This document shows, piece after piece, positions 8,238 to 17,504 of a stretch of DNA of 64,000 bases. A program made the position numbers and the translations under genes. Each line of letters begins with the position of its first letter. The stretch's first letter is position 1. Origin of the DNA: Pseudomonadota bacterium. Lineage in GTDB: Bacteria; Desulfobacterota; Desulfovibrionia; Desulfovibrionales; Desulfovibrionaceae. Where the stretch lies: the NCBI GenBank assembly GCA_023399375.1, contig JAEWPX010000030.1, positions 1 to 64,000 of the forward strand, in the 5' to 3' direction. A model generated the notes under the pieces. That model had not been told where the DNA came from. It ran no database searches and saw only the letters and a list, made by a program, of their open reading frames with translations.

Positions 8238-9198
8238 GCCCGGACTGCCCCCGGCCCTGGCCGGCCTCGGGCGCGTGGCCGTGCACATGGCCGACCCTGG
8301 GGCCCATGCCGTGCTCTCCCGCCTGGCGCGACGGCTCGAAGCCGGCGGCGCGGACGTGCGCTTCCTGCTTGAGGGCTGGAGCGCCGCTCATGCCGCCGTG
8401 CCGGCCGACGCCGTGCTGCCGGACGTCGCCGCCGCCGCGTCGCGCGACGCGCTCCTGCTCGGCGCGCGCAGCGACTTCGCCGCGACCCGGGCGCTCATCG
8501 ACCGTTGCCGCGTCCTGGGCCTGCCCACGCTCTTCGTCTTCGACGCCTGGAAGAACCACCGCCTCAATTTCGTCGACCCGGCCGGCGGGGCCGTGTCCCT
8601 GCCGGACCGCGTCGGCGTCATCGACGCCTACCAGGAAGGCCTCGTGCGCGCGGCCCTGGCCGACGCGCTTGCGGAAGGGCAGGCCGTCCGCATCGTCGTG
8701 CTCGGCCATGCGGCCCTGGAGGAGCAGGCGGCCGCCGTCGCCGCCCAGAGCGGGGAAACGTGCGCGCGCCTGCGCCGCCGCCTGGGCGCGGAAGAAGGCC
8801 GGCGGCTGCTCCTCTTTCTGAGTGAGCCCATGCGCCGCGACTACCGCGAGGTTAACGGCCTGGACCCGGGCTACGACGAGCGCGACGCCCTGGCCGCCTT
8901 TTTCCGCGACCACGTCCGGCCGGGCGACCGCGCCGCCGTCAAGCTGCACCCGCGCCAGGACGTCGCGGAAACGGCCGCCTTCCTCGCAGGCCTTGGCCTG
9001 CCCGAGGCCCCGGCCGTGCTCGCGGACGAACCCCTGGAACCGCTGCTCGCCGCCGCGGACCATGTTTTCGGCATGACCTCCACGGCCCTGCACGCGGCCA
9101 TCGCCGCGGGCAGGGCCGTCACTTCCCTGCAACCCGGCCGCAACGCCTACGGCCGCACCCTGTCCCATCCGGCCCTCGAAGCCCGGCTGGCGACCTGA
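8221..9198 (+). CDS. Putative GT-B glycosyltransferase-like protein (paralogue of 53630-54601)
   Basis: This 325-residue protein has no textbook family signature but looks like a GT-B fold. The second half carries LLLFLSEPMRRD near 198, VKLHPRQD near 241 and GMTSTALHAAIAAG near 284. The His-Pro and Ser-Thr segments recall donor-binding motifs of polysialyl- or CDP-glycerol-type transferases. The first half has FDAWKNHRLNF at about 107. The same four landmarks, in the same order, occur in the protein at 53630, so the two are paralogues. I chose ATG 8221, which overlaps the radical SAM gene by 17 bases. Transfer of an acidic sugar is a guess. Confidence 0.75.
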   Translation: MSTECKPGLPPALAGLGRVAVHMADPGAHAVLSRLARRLEAGGADVRFLLEGWSAAHAAVPADAVLPDVAAAASRDALLLGARSDFAATRALIDRCRVLGLPTLFVFDAWKNHRLNFVDPAGGAVSLPDRVGVIDAYQEGLVRAALADALAEGQAVRIVVLGHAALEEQAAAVAAQSGETCARLRRRLGAEEGRRLLLFLSEPMRRDYREVNGLDPGYDERDALAAFFRDHVRPGDRAAVKLHPRQDVAETAAFLAGLGLPEAPAVLADEPLEPLLAAADHVFGMTSTALHAAIAAGRAVTSLQPGRNAYGRTLSHPALEARLAT

Positions 9199-9206
9199 AC
9201 ACGCCC

Positions 9207-10082
9207 ATGCAGCTGCACATTTCCACCACCGCTTTCGCCGCGGACGTGCTGACGCCCGAAGGCGCGCCCGCCGCCGCGGGCCATCCGGCCCTGGAGCTTT
9301 CCGGCGGACGCCACCGCGATCCCGCCGTCCTGGACGCCGCCCTGGAGAGGCTTGCCGCCCAGGGCGCGACGGACATCCTGGTCCACAACTACTTTCCGCC
9401 GCCGTCCGCGCCCTTCGTGCTCAACTTCGCCACGGCCGACGCCGCCCTGTTCGACCGCTGCTTGCAGCTCGCCCGCGCGGCCCTGGCGCTTTGCGCGCGC
9501 CTTGGCGCGCCCTATTATTCCTTCCATCCCGGCTACCGCCGCGACGGCCGCGAGCTGCCGGACGGCCATTTCGCCTTTGCCGGGCCGCCCCGTTCCATGG
9601 AAGACGCCCTGGCCCGCTTCCACGCCAATTTCCCGGCCCTGGACGCCCTGGCGCAGGCGGCCGGCGTGGGCCTGGCCGTGGAGAACCTCTTCCCCACGCG
9701 GGCCGAGGTCACCTCCCTGGCCAACACCCTCGCGGAGATGGAGGCGCTGCTTGCGCCCCTGCCCGCGCGCACGGGCCTGCTTTTAGACCTCGGCCACCTG
9801 GCCGTTTCCGCCAACATCCTCGGCTTCGACCGCCGGGAATACCTCGACGCGTTCCTGTCCCGCCACGGCCGGCGCTTGTTCGAGGTGCACCTCTCGGCCA
9901 ACGGCGGCGAAACCGACGACCACCTGCCCCTTGTCGCCGGCGACTGGCAGCTCGGCGTGCTGCCGCGCCTGCGCGGCCTGCCCGGGGCCGACGGTCGGGG
10001 CGTGCGCGTCACCCTGGAATCGCGCCGCCTGCCCCCGGAAACATTGCGGGAAACGACGCAACTCATTACAAGCCACTGCTGA
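9207..10082 (+). CDS. Sugar phosphate isomerase/epimerase-like TIM barrel
   Basis: This 291-residue protein belongs to the xylose isomerase-like/AP endonuclease 2 superfamily of metal-dependent TIM barrels. YSFHPGY near residue 110, GLAVENLF near 155, LLLDLGHLAVS near 193 and EVHLSANGGETDDHLP near 229 supply the Glu, Asp and His metal ligands of that fold. It lies eight bases after the GT-B-like gene. A role in isomerising or epimerising a sugar precursor fits the cluster; the substrate is unknown. Confidence 0.82.
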   Translation: MQLHISTTAFAADVLTPEGAPAAAGHPALELSGGRHRDPAVLDAALERLAAQGATDILVHNYFPPPSAPFVLNFATADAALFDRCLQLARAALALCARLGAPYYSFHPGYRRDGRELPDGHFAFAGPPRSMEDALARFHANFPALDALAQAAGVGLAVENLFPTRAEVTSLANTLAEMEALLAPLPARTGLLLDLGHLAVSANILGFDRREYLDAFLSRHGRRLFEVHLSANGGETDDHLPLVAGDWQLGVLPRLRGLPGADGRGVRVTLESRRLPPETLRETTQLITSHC

Positions 10083-10107
10083 CCGACGCCATGAGAGACA
10101 CCATACT

Positions 10108-11781
10108 ATGGATTTGAACCTGTCGAGAATGGTTTTCGCCCCGGACGCGACGCTGGGGCAGGCCACGGACCGCATCCTGGCCGGAGCCCGCAAGGTGGGC
10201 TTTTGCGTGGACGCGCACGGCACGCTGTGCGGCATCCTGACGCAGGGCGACGTGCTGCGGGCCTTTCGCGCCGGCGCGTCCCCCGACGATCCCGCCGGGA
10301 AACATGTAAACCCCAACCCCGTCACCGTGGCGGACGACCTGTCCCTGGCCGAGGCCAAGAAGCTCCTCGGCCGGCGCATCCAGCTCATTCCGCGCGTGGA
10401 CGCCCGGGGACGGCTCACCGGCGTGGTGGACCTGGAAACCACGGACCTCGGGTTCGTCAACATCAAGAACAAGTCCGTGCTGGTGCTCGGTCTCGGCTAC
10501 GTCGGCCTGACCCTGGCCCTGGCCCTGGCCGAGGCCGGCTTCTCGGTCAACGGCCTGGACGTCAACGCGCCGCTTCTGGCCAAGCTCGGCCGCAAGGAGC
10601 CGCCCTTTTTCGAGGCCGGCCTTGAGGAGCTGCTCGCCCGCCACGTGGGCAGTCGTCTCCAGCTCGTGGCCGACGCCGACGCCTGCGCCTCGGACATCTT
10701 CATCATCACCGTGGGCACCCCCGTGGACCCGGCCACGAAAAAGCCCAACCTGGACTACATCCGCACCGCCGCCGCCACCGTCGGGGGCAACCTGTCCCGG
10801 GAAAACCTCGTCATCCTGCGCTCCACCGTCATGGTCGGCACCACGCGCGACGTGGTCATTCCCGAGCTCGAGCGCGTCTCCGGGCTGGTCGCGGGACGGG
10901 ACTTCTTCGTGGCCTACTGCCCCGAGCGCACGGCCGAGGGCAGGGCGCTCAAGGAGCTGCCCCGCCTGCCCCAGATCGTGGGCGGCCTGGACGAGAAGAG
11001 CGTGGAGATGGCCTCGCGCCTTTTCAACGAATACACGCCCTCCATCATCCGCGTGGACGGCCTCGAGGCGGCCGAGCTGTGCAAGCTCATGGACAACGTC
11101 TACCGCGACGTGAAATTCGCCTTCGCCAACCAGCTGGCCGAGCTGGCCGAGCGCATGGGTCTCGACATCCACGCCCTGATCGAGGCCGTGAACCACAACT
11201 ACGGCCGCAACGACATCCCCCTGCCTTCGCCCGGCGTGGGCGGCCCATGCCTGACCAAGGACCCCTACATCCTGCGTACGGTGTTCGAGCGCCACGGCAT
11301 GCAGGCCCCCCTGGTCGCGGCCGCGCGCGTGATCAACGAGCGCGCCCCCGAGGCCATCCTCGACCGCGCCGAACGCATGCTCGCCGCCCAGGGCAAGCGC
11401 CTGGCCGACGCCCGGGTGCTCATCGCCGGCTTCGCCTTCAAGGGCGAGCCCGAGACCTCGGACCTGCGCGATTCGACCACGTTGTGGTTCCTCGAGGCGC
11501 TGCGCGGCCGCTGCGCCGAGATCCGGGGCTACGACCCGGTCACGCCCGCGGCGGACATCGCCGCCCTCGGCGTCGCGGCCACGGGCCTTCGCGAAGGGTT
11601 CGCCGGCGCGGACGCGGTGTTCGTCATGAACAATCACCGCTCCTACCTGTCTTGGGATTTGCCGGCCCTGCTCGGCTCCATGAACCGGCCGGCGCTGTTT
11701 TACGACGCCTGGCACCTTTTCCCCAAAATGAAGATCCTCTCCCGTCCCGGCATGCTCTACGCCGCCGTGGGCGTGGGTTGA
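10108..11781 (+). CDS. Fusion: CBS-domain pair plus nucleotide-sugar dehydrogenase
   Basis: Residues 1-115 are two CBS motifs (GFCVDAHGTLCGILTQGDVL and IPRVDARGRLTGVVDLET), a module that senses adenine nucleotides or similar ligands. From residue 124 the protein is a complete UDP-glucose/GDP-mannose dehydrogenase. It has LGLGYVGLTLALAL near 128, VGTPVDP and AYCPERTAEG, the catalytic Cys381 in GVGGPCLTKDP, and FKGEPETSDLRDS near 445. Such enzymes oxidise a nucleotide sugar twice to a uronic acid. The fused CBS pair is unusual and suggests allosteric control by nucleotide charge. I chose ATG 10108 because it starts the first CBS motif. The UDP-sugar specificity is not certain. Confidence 0.9.
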   Translation: MDLNLSRMVFAPDATLGQATDRILAGARKVGFCVDAHGTLCGILTQGDVLRAFRAGASPDDPAGKHVNPNPVTVADDLSLAEAKKLLGRRIQLIPRVDARGRLTGVVDLETTDLGFVNIKNKSVLVLGLGYVGLTLALALAEAGFSVNGLDVNAPLLAKLGRKEPPFFEAGLEELLARHVGSRLQLVADADACASDIFIITVGTPVDPATKKPNLDYIRTAAATVGGNLSRENLVILRSTVMVGTTRDVVIPELERVSGLVAGRDFFVAYCPERTAEGRALKELPRLPQIVGGLDEKSVEMASRLFNEYTPSIIRVDGLEAAELCKLMDNVYRDVKFAFANQLAELAERMGLDIHALIEAVNHNYGRNDIPLPSPGVGGPCLTKDPYILRTVFERHGMQAPLVAAARVINERAPEAILDRAERMLAAQGKRLADARVLIAGFAFKGEPETSDLRDSTTLWFLEALRGRCAEIRGYDPVTPAADIAALGVAATGLREGFAGADAVFVMNNHRSYLSWDLPALLGSMNRPALFYDAWHLFPKMKILSRPGMLYAAVGVG

Positions 11782-11798
11782 GGCGCAAAGAAGGCTGC

Positions 11799-12776
11799 AT
11801 GACCACGAAACGGGTATTGGTCACCGGGGGCACCGGCTTCATCGGCTCGGCCCTGGTCAAGGGACTGGTCGCGCGCGGCTACGCCGTGCGCGTGCTGGAC
11901 GACGATTCCAGGGGCAAAAGCGGCCGCCTGGCCGACGTGGCCGACGCCATCGAGATGGTGGCGGCGGACATCCGCGACGAGGCCGCGGTGCGCAAGGCCA
12001 CGGCCGGCATGGACGCGGTCTACCACCTGGCCTTCGTCAACGGCACCCGGTTTTTCTACGAAAAGCCGGCGCTGGTGCTCGACGTCGGCGTGCGCGGCGC
12101 GCTGTCCACTCTGGCCGCCGTCCTGGCCGAGGGCACGCCGCGCTACATCCTGGCCTCCTCCTCCGAGGTCTACCAGACGCCGCAGCATGTGCCCACGGAC
12201 GAGACCGAGGGCATGCGCATCCCGGACCCGAAGAATCCGCGTTATTCCTACGCCGGCGGCAAGCTCATCAGCGAGCTGCTGACGCTCAATTACCTGCGCG
12301 GCACGGCCACGGAAGGCGTGATCTTCCGGCCCCACAACATCTACGGCCCGGACATGGGCTTCGAGCACGTCATCCCGGACCTCGTGCGCAAGATCTATGC
12401 GGCGACGAACGGCCTGTCCCGTTCCCTGGGCGAGATCGCCATCCAGGGCAGCGGCATCGAAACCCGGGCGTTTTGCTACGTGGACACGGCCGTGGACCAG
12501 ATCATCCTCGCGGGCGAGCGGGGCGCGCCCGGCGAAATCTACCATGTGGGCCGCAGCGAGGAACTGTCCATCCTGGAATTGGCCAAGGCTCTTGGCCGCG
12601 CGCTCGGAGTGGAGATCACCGTGCGCCCCGGCCCGGCCCCGGCCGGCGGCACGCCGCGCCGCTGCCCGGACGTGTCCAGGATCGCCGCCCTCGGGCCGGC
12701 GGCGGACGTCTCCCTCGAGGAAGGGCTCGCGCGCACCGCGGCCTGGTACGTCGACCACTATTCGCGAAACGCATGA
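11799..12776 (+). CDS. NAD-dependent epimerase/dehydratase (extended SDR)
   Basis: This 325-residue extended SDR carries GGTGFIG at residues 10-16, LASSSEVYQTP near 120, catalytic YSYAGGK near 149, and FRPHNIYGPDMG near 172. The order and spacing match UDP-sugar 4-epimerases and decarboxylase-like enzymes such as ArnA-C or UXS. It follows the nucleotide-sugar dehydrogenase by 17 bases, so it may act on the uronic acid made there, by 4-epimerisation or decarboxylation; this is inference. The next gene overlaps by 4 bases. Confidence 0.88.
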   Translation: MTTKRVLVTGGTGFIGSALVKGLVARGYAVRVLDDDSRGKSGRLADVADAIEMVAADIRDEAAVRKATAGMDAVYHLAFVNGTRFFYEKPALVLDVGVRGALSTLAAVLAEGTPRYILASSSEVYQTPQHVPTDETEGMRIPDPKNPRYSYAGGKLISELLTLNYLRGTATEGVIFRPHNIYGPDMGFEHVIPDLVRKIYAATNGLSRSLGEIAIQGSGIETRAFCYVDTAVDQIILAGERGAPGEIYHVGRSEELSILELAKALGRALGVEITVRPGPAPAGGTPRRCPDVSRIAALGPAADVSLEEGLARTAAWYVDHYSRNA

Positions 12777-13681
12777 CGCCCGAAACCTGTCCCCTTTGCG
12801 GCGCGGCGGACGTGACGCCGTACTGGCCCCGGGTCTGGCAGTCGCCGGGGCGCGCGGTGTACGCCTGCGCGGCGTGCGGCGTGCTTTTCGTCTGGCCCCA
12901 GCTCGAGCCCGAGGCCACGGCCGCCCTGTACACGGGCTACGCCGGCCACCTGGCCGCGCGCGGCGTCATCGACCGGCCCGAAACCCCGGAGCAGACCTTC
13001 GCCAGGCGCGCCCCGTCCCAGGGCTACCGGCGGCGCATCCTCGCCCCGTATCTGCCGGACGGCGCAGCGGTCGCGGAGATCGGCGGCGGCTGCGGCAACT
13101 TCCTCGGCCCGCTGTGGGCCGAAGGCCGCCTGTCCGCGGCCGCCTTGGTCGAACCGTGCCCGCCGCACCGGGAATTCGCGGCGAAACGCTTCCCGGGGCT
13201 GGTCTGCGCCGCGGACGTGGCGGAACTGGCGCCGCGCCGCTTCGACGTGCTGGTCGCGCTGCACGTGCTCGAGCACATCGCGCAGCCGGGACCGTTTCTC
13301 GAGTGTTGCGCCGGGCTGCTGGCCCCGGGCGGGCGCCTCGTCCTCGAAACCCCGTCCGCGGCGGACCCGCTGTTGTCGCTCTACGACTGCGCGGCCTACA
13401 AGGATTTCTACTTCCAGCCGATGCATCATTACGTCTACGGCGAGGACGCCCTGCGTCGGCTGCTCGGCGCGCACGGCTTCGCTGCCCTTGCCTTCGAACA
13501 TGTCCAGCGCTATCCCCTGTCCAACCATCTCGCCTGGTTGTCCAAGGGACGGCCGGGCGGCGACGGACCTCTCGACGCCCTGCTCGGCGGGGCGTGCCAG
13601 GACGCCTACCGCGAGCGGCTGCGCGCCGCGCGCCGCACGGACACCGTTTTCGGCATTTTCACGCCCACGGTCCGTCCATAA
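12773..13681 (+). CDS. Zinc-ribbon class I SAM methyltransferase
   Basis: The protein of 302 residues opens with two CxxC pairs (CPLCG and CAACG within the first 36 residues), which form a zinc ribbon, followed by a Methyltransferase-23/11 fold. The SAM loop is AEIGGGCGNF near 102, and the acidic and post-I motifs are ALHVLEHIAQPGP and LLAPGGRLVLETP. The family is common in glycan loci and usually methylates or helps make C-methyl or O-methyl sugars. It overlaps the preceding epimerase gene by 4 bases. The exact substrate is unknown. Confidence 0.87.
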   Translation: MTPETCPLCGAADVTPYWPRVWQSPGRAVYACAACGVLFVWPQLEPEATAALYTGYAGHLAARGVIDRPETPEQTFARRAPSQGYRRRILAPYLPDGAAVAEIGGGCGNFLGPLWAEGRLSAAALVEPCPPHREFAAKRFPGLVCAADVAELAPRRFDVLVALHVLEHIAQPGPFLECCAGLLAPGGRLVLETPSAADPLLSLYDCAAYKDFYFQPMHHYVYGEDALRRLLGAHGFAALAFEHVQRYPLSNHLAWLSKGRPGGDGPLDALLGGACQDAYRERLRAARRTDTVFGIFTPTVRP

Positions 13682-13693
13682 AGGAACACACGC

Positions 13694-14809
13694 ATGGAAA
13701 CCATTCCTGTCGCCAACGTCGTCACCACCGAGGAGGACGCCCGCGCGGTCTACGACGTGGTCAAGTCGGGCTGGATCAGCAAGGGCAAGAAGGTGGACGC
13801 CTTCGAGGCCGATTTCGCCAAGGCCGTCGGCGCGCAAAGCGCCGCCGCCGTCTCGAGCGGCACCGCCGCCCTGCACGTCATCCTGGCCGCCCTTGGCGTG
13901 GGCCCGGGCGACGAGGTCGTGCTGCCCTCGCTCACGTTCATCTCCACGGCCAACGCCGTGCTCTACCTCGGGGCCACGCCGGTCCTCGTGGAATGCGACC
14001 CGGACACCTACAACGTCACCCCGGAGATCCTGGAGGCGGCCATCACCCCGCGTACCAGGGCGCTCGTGCCCGTGGACATGAACGGCTTGCCCGTGGACTA
14101 CGACGCCGTGCTCGAACTGGGTCGCCGCCACGGCGTGGCGGTGGTCTCCGACAGCGCCGAATCCCTGGGCGCGACCTACAAGGGCCGCGCCATCGGCGGC
14201 GTCTCCCCGCTGCACCTGTTCAGCTTTTTCCCCAACAAGACCGTGACCACGGGGGAGGGCGGCATGATCACCGCCGCCGACCCGGCGCTCATGGCCCGCA
14301 TGCGCGTGCTGCTCAACCAGGGCCAGGAGGGCCGCTACAACCACGTGGCGCTCGGGTTCAACTACCGCATGAGCGACATCGCCGCCGCGCTCGGCATCGT
14401 GCAGCTCACGCGCCTTGACTGGATGATCGCGGAGAAAAACCGCATCGCCGCGGCCTACCGCGAGCTCCTGGCCGGCATCCCCGGCCTGTCCCTGCCCGTG
14501 GTGCCGGACTACGTCACCCAGCCGTCCTGGTACATGTTCGCCGTGCAGGTGGACGAGACCGTGCGCGACGGCGTGGTGGCCTACCTCAAGGAGCGCGGCA
14601 TCGACACGCGCCTGTCCTTCCCGCCCATCCACATCCAGGCCTACTACCGGGAACGCTTCGGCTACGCGCCCGAGGACCTGCCCGTGAGCTGGCATACCTG
14701 GCGGCGGCTGATCAACCTGCCCGTGTGGCCCGGTATCACTCGGGAACAGCTGGCGCGGGTGGCCGAAACGCTGGCCGGGGCCCTGGCCGCCGTACGGCCG
14801 GGTGTATGA
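13694..14809 (+). CDS. DegT/DnrJ/EryC1/StrS-family PLP sugar aminotransferase
   Basis: This 371-residue enzyme transfers an amino group from glutamate to a keto-sugar nucleotide. SSGTAALH near residue 55 binds the cofactor phosphate, DSAESLG near 153 holds the ring, and Lys182 in FFPNKTVTTGEGG is the Schiff-base lysine. FNYRMSDIAAALG follows as usual. AAAGGAACAC gives a good ribosome site before the ATG. It lies in an operon with epimerase, methyltransferase and radical SAM genes, so it probably aminates a 3-keto or 4-keto sugar. The regiochemistry cannot be assigned by eye. Confidence 0.9.
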   Translation: METIPVANVVTTEEDARAVYDVVKSGWISKGKKVDAFEADFAKAVGAQSAAAVSSGTAALHVILAALGVGPGDEVVLPSLTFISTANAVLYLGATPVLVECDPDTYNVTPEILEAAITPRTRALVPVDMNGLPVDYDAVLELGRRHGVAVVSDSAESLGATYKGRAIGGVSPLHLFSFFPNKTVTTGEGGMITAADPALMARMRVLLNQGQEGRYNHVALGFNYRMSDIAAALGIVQLTRLDWMIAEKNRIAAAYRELLAGIPGLSLPVVPDYVTQPSWYMFAVQVDETVRDGVVAYLKERGIDTRLSFPPIHIQAYYRERFGYAPEDLPVSWHTWRRLINLPVWPGITREQLARVAETLAGALAAVRPGV

Positions 14810-15843
14810 CCGGGCTCAGGAACCTGGCCAAGCGCGCCGCCGCCCGCGCGGCGGCGCTCCTGCCGGCACCGCTGCTGCAGTGGATGCTCTCGCGCTATCC
14901 GCTGCATGCCGGAATGGAGCTGTCCAACGTCTGCAACGCGAACTGTTCGTTTTGCGCCTACCGTTACCTCAAGCGGGCGAAGCGCTCGATGGATGCGGAG
15001 ACGTTTCGCAAGACGCTCGACTTTTTCGCCGGCCTCCGGCCGCGTTCCCTCAACCTGACGCCCACCGTGGGCGATCCCCTGCTTGTCGGCGACTTGGCGG
15101 ACAAGGTGGCGGCCATTTGCCGGCGCGGCTTCAAGGAAGTGTTTTTCTACACCAATGCCATCGCCCTCGGCCGCCACGACGTGGACGCCCTGTTGTGCTC
15201 GGGGCTTGCGCGGATGGCGGTGTCGACCATTCTCGACGGCCCGGAGGCGTACCGGCGCTATTACGGGGTGGACAAGTACGACGATGTCGTCGAGAACCTG
15301 CGCCGTTTGCTGGACGCCGGCAGCAGGTCCGGCCGCTTCGGGGCGAAGGTCACGTTTCATTTGCGCTCCCCGCGTCCGGACCCTGCGGCCATGGACCCGA
15401 GGGGCGCCGCCCTGCTGCGGGACATCGCGCCGCGCAATCTCGACTGGCTGACGGAATTCAAGAACTGGGGACATGCCATCCAGCCCGACGATATCCCCGA
15501 ACACGCCACGTTGCGGGCCGGACAGATACCTGCCGGCCGGCAGGGACGTTGCTGCGCGGAGCTGTACCGGCGCATTCACGTCTTCGCCGACGGCAAGGTG
15601 GGCAGTTGCGCCTGCTGTGACCTCGAAGCCTCGCTGATCTTCGGCTCCGTGGAAGGGCAGGGTGCTGTGGCCGTGTGGCGGGGGGCTGCGCTGCGCAAGA
15701 TCCGCGACGCCTTCGAGGCGGGGCATCCGCCGGCGCTGTGCAGGACCTGCGACAACTATGAGCCCGTGGACGCATTCATCGAAAAGAACAGGATGATCAT
15801 CCTGCTCAACTACCTCGCCCACCGCTTCTCCCTGAACATCTGA
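14806..15843 (+). CDS. Radical SAM enzyme with C-terminal cysteine (SPASM-like) region
   Basis: Cys43, Cys47 and Cys50 form the radical SAM motif in NVCNANCSFCAYRY. Cysteines in RCCAEL near 246, SCACCD near 267 and LCRTCDNYE near 309 resemble an auxiliary iron-sulfur site. The protein has 345 residues and overlaps the aminotransferase gene by 4 bases (ATGA). The first 30 residues are basic and hydrophobic, which may bring it to the membrane. The coupling to a sugar aminotransferase suggests it acts on an amino sugar or lipid-linked sugar; this is inference. Confidence 0.86.
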   Translation: MTGLRNLAKRAAARAAALLPAPLLQWMLSRYPLHAGMELSNVCNANCSFCAYRYLKRAKRSMDAETFRKTLDFFAGLRPRSLNLTPTVGDPLLVGDLADKVAAICRRGFKEVFFYTNAIALGRHDVDALLCSGLARMAVSTILDGPEAYRRYYGVDKYDDVVENLRRLLDAGSRSGRFGAKVTFHLRSPRPDPAAMDPRGAALLRDIAPRNLDWLTEFKNWGHAIQPDDIPEHATLRAGQIPAGRQGRCCAELYRRIHVFADGKVGSCACCDLEASLIFGSVEGQGAVAVWRGAALRKIRDAFEAGHPPALCRTCDNYEPVDAFIEKNRMIILLNYLAHRFSLNI

Positions 15844-15871
15844 ACGGCGTTTTCCCAGGCGAAACGAGAAC

Positions 15872-17485
15872 ATGAGCGATTTCTTCTACGATTATTTCGC
15901 CTTGCGGGGTGCGGATATCCCCGCATGGAGCGAGGCGTTTTTCTGGCCCGTGTCGCGGGAACAGGCGCACCAGATCACGCTCGACGTCATGGGCGCCTAC
16001 GTGCATGGCCTGGAAGCGCTCGAGGACGGCTTTGTCAGCGACTGTTGCCTGATCGCCAGGGTGGTCCCGGTGTTCGTGGTGCAGGCGGTCACCCATTATC
16101 TGGTGGTGGAACGCCTGCGGCGCATGGGCTGCGTCATCCGGCACAGCGACAAGCTTGCCCTGGTGCCCCAGTTCCTGCGTCCCGATGAGCCCATGTTCTT
16201 CCCGCCGCGCCGTTTGCCCGCCGCGCCGTCCTCCGGGCAGGCCGCGGACAACTTCCGCCGCTTCCTGCATTCCTGCTGGCTCAACCGGACGCACCTGTGG
16301 AAGATGCCGCACCATCTGGTCCCGGACCGATGCGTGTGGGCTTTCAATTCGGGCAACGTCATCTATCGGCCCCACATCGGTTCCCGCACGGACTGGGTGC
16401 GGGTGTTTTCCCCCCGGGAATGGCAGGGGGCGGCGCGGACCGTCCCCGCCGCCGACCGGGCAGCCCTGGCGGATATGGCGCGGTGTTACATCGACACCGT
16501 CGGCGCGTATGCGAGGGACGTGCTCGACGCGGACCTGCCTCCCGCACTCCGGGACGCTCTGTTCGTCTTCGTCCGGGATTCCCTGGCGGAGATGGCTCAG
16601 GGATACGCGGGGCTGCTCGAACTGATGGGGCACCTGCGACCCAAGACGCTGCTAACCCCCACTGCGGGCAATCCGTTCACGAGGGCGGTCAGCTTGGCCG
16701 CCCGGCGACATGGTGCCCACGTCACGGGCTTTTCCCACGGCTATTACATCTGTCACTCCGACAGTCCGCGCTTGGCTTTCCACGAAATGGCCACCGTAGA
16801 CGCGTTCATGACGCTCACGCCGGGGAGCGTGCCGCTTTTCAAGCGCAACCTCGCCAACCATCCGCCGGCGCGGGGCAATGCCGTGTCCATCGAACACGAC
16901 GACACCACGCTTTTCCGCGACCGTTTCCGCGCCTGCGCCGACAAGCCCCTGCCCGAACGCATCCGCCGCGTGATGGTCCTCGAACTGTCGCTCATCCCGG
17001 AGTGGGCCGGTTATCATTGCGCCGAGACGATGGTGAACTACCAGTTTTACTATTCGCTCTGCAAACAGCTTGCAGAAGCCGGCTACGACGTGGTCTTCAA
17101 GAAGCGTCCCAAGTCCGTAGGCTGGGAAGGATGCGACATTCTCAAGGACATCCCCCGGTTGCGCGTGGAGACGCGGCCGTTCGAGGCGCCCGGCGTTCTC
17201 GACGCCGTGGACGCCGTCGTCCTCCAGTACGGCATGTCCTCCACGCTGCACTGGAGCATGTGCTCCGACAAGACCGTGATTTTCGCCGACGCCGGCTGGG
17301 AGCCGTGGTATCCCGACGTGTACGAGAAGATGGGGCGGCGCTGCCGGGTGTTGCCCTGCGCCTACGACGCGGACAACCGGGCGACGTTTCGCCGGGAGGA
17401 CCTGCTGCGGGTCGTGTCCGAGCCGCCGCACCGGCCGGACACCGCGTATATCGAGGACTATCTCTTTCCCGAAAAAGGGCGCTGA
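15872..17485 (+). CDS. Putative surface-polysaccharide glycosyltransferase (GT-B-like), unknown family
   Basis: I do not recognise a named family in this 537-residue protein. The second half behaves like a GT-B C-terminal domain: TPTAGNPFTRAVSLAARRHG near 262, VMVLELSLIPEWAG near 369, VFKKRPKS near 410 and VLQYGMSSTLHWSMCSDK near 450. This is the same series of a basic His/Arg-Pro site and a Ser-Ser-Thr site seen in the proteins at 8221, 53630 and 59064. The N-terminal 200 residues are aromatic-rich and unassigned. It is the last plus-strand gene of the first block and meets the next gene tail to tail, only 16 bases apart. Confidence 0.72.
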   Translation: MSDFFYDYFALRGADIPAWSEAFFWPVSREQAHQITLDVMGAYVHGLEALEDGFVSDCCLIARVVPVFVVQAVTHYLVVERLRRMGCVIRHSDKLALVPQFLRPDEPMFFPPRRLPAAPSSGQAADNFRRFLHSCWLNRTHLWKMPHHLVPDRCVWAFNSGNVIYRPHIGSRTDWVRVFSPREWQGAARTVPAADRAALADMARCYIDTVGAYARDVLDADLPPALRDALFVFVRDSLAEMAQGYAGLLELMGHLRPKTLLTPTAGNPFTRAVSLAARRHGAHVTGFSHGYYICHSDSPRLAFHEMATVDAFMTLTPGSVPLFKRNLANHPPARGNAVSIEHDDTTLFRDRFRACADKPLPERIRRVMVLELSLIPEWAGYHCAETMVNYQFYYSLCKQLAEAGYDVVFKKRPKSVGWEGCDILKDIPRLRVETRPFEAPGVLDAVDAVVLQYGMSSTLHWSMCSDKTVIFADAGWEPWYPDVYEKMGRRCRVLPCAYDADNRATFRREDLLRVVSEPPHRPDTAYIEDYLFPEKGR

Positions 17486-17504
17486 GTCCGGCCGCGCGGT
17501 CTCA
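17483..17504. terminator. Weak bidirectional hairpin between convergent genes
   Basis: The sequence is an interrupted palindrome: TGAG, a T/T mismatch, CCG, a six-base loop, CGG and CTCA. The base of the stem contains both stop codons of the two convergent genes. There is no U tract on either side, so termination here is only a possibility. Confidence 0.3.

Noticed and set aside
12758..14695. A 645-codon open frame on the minus strand
   Set aside because: It is antisense to the methyltransferase and DegT genes, which carry intact catalytic motifs.
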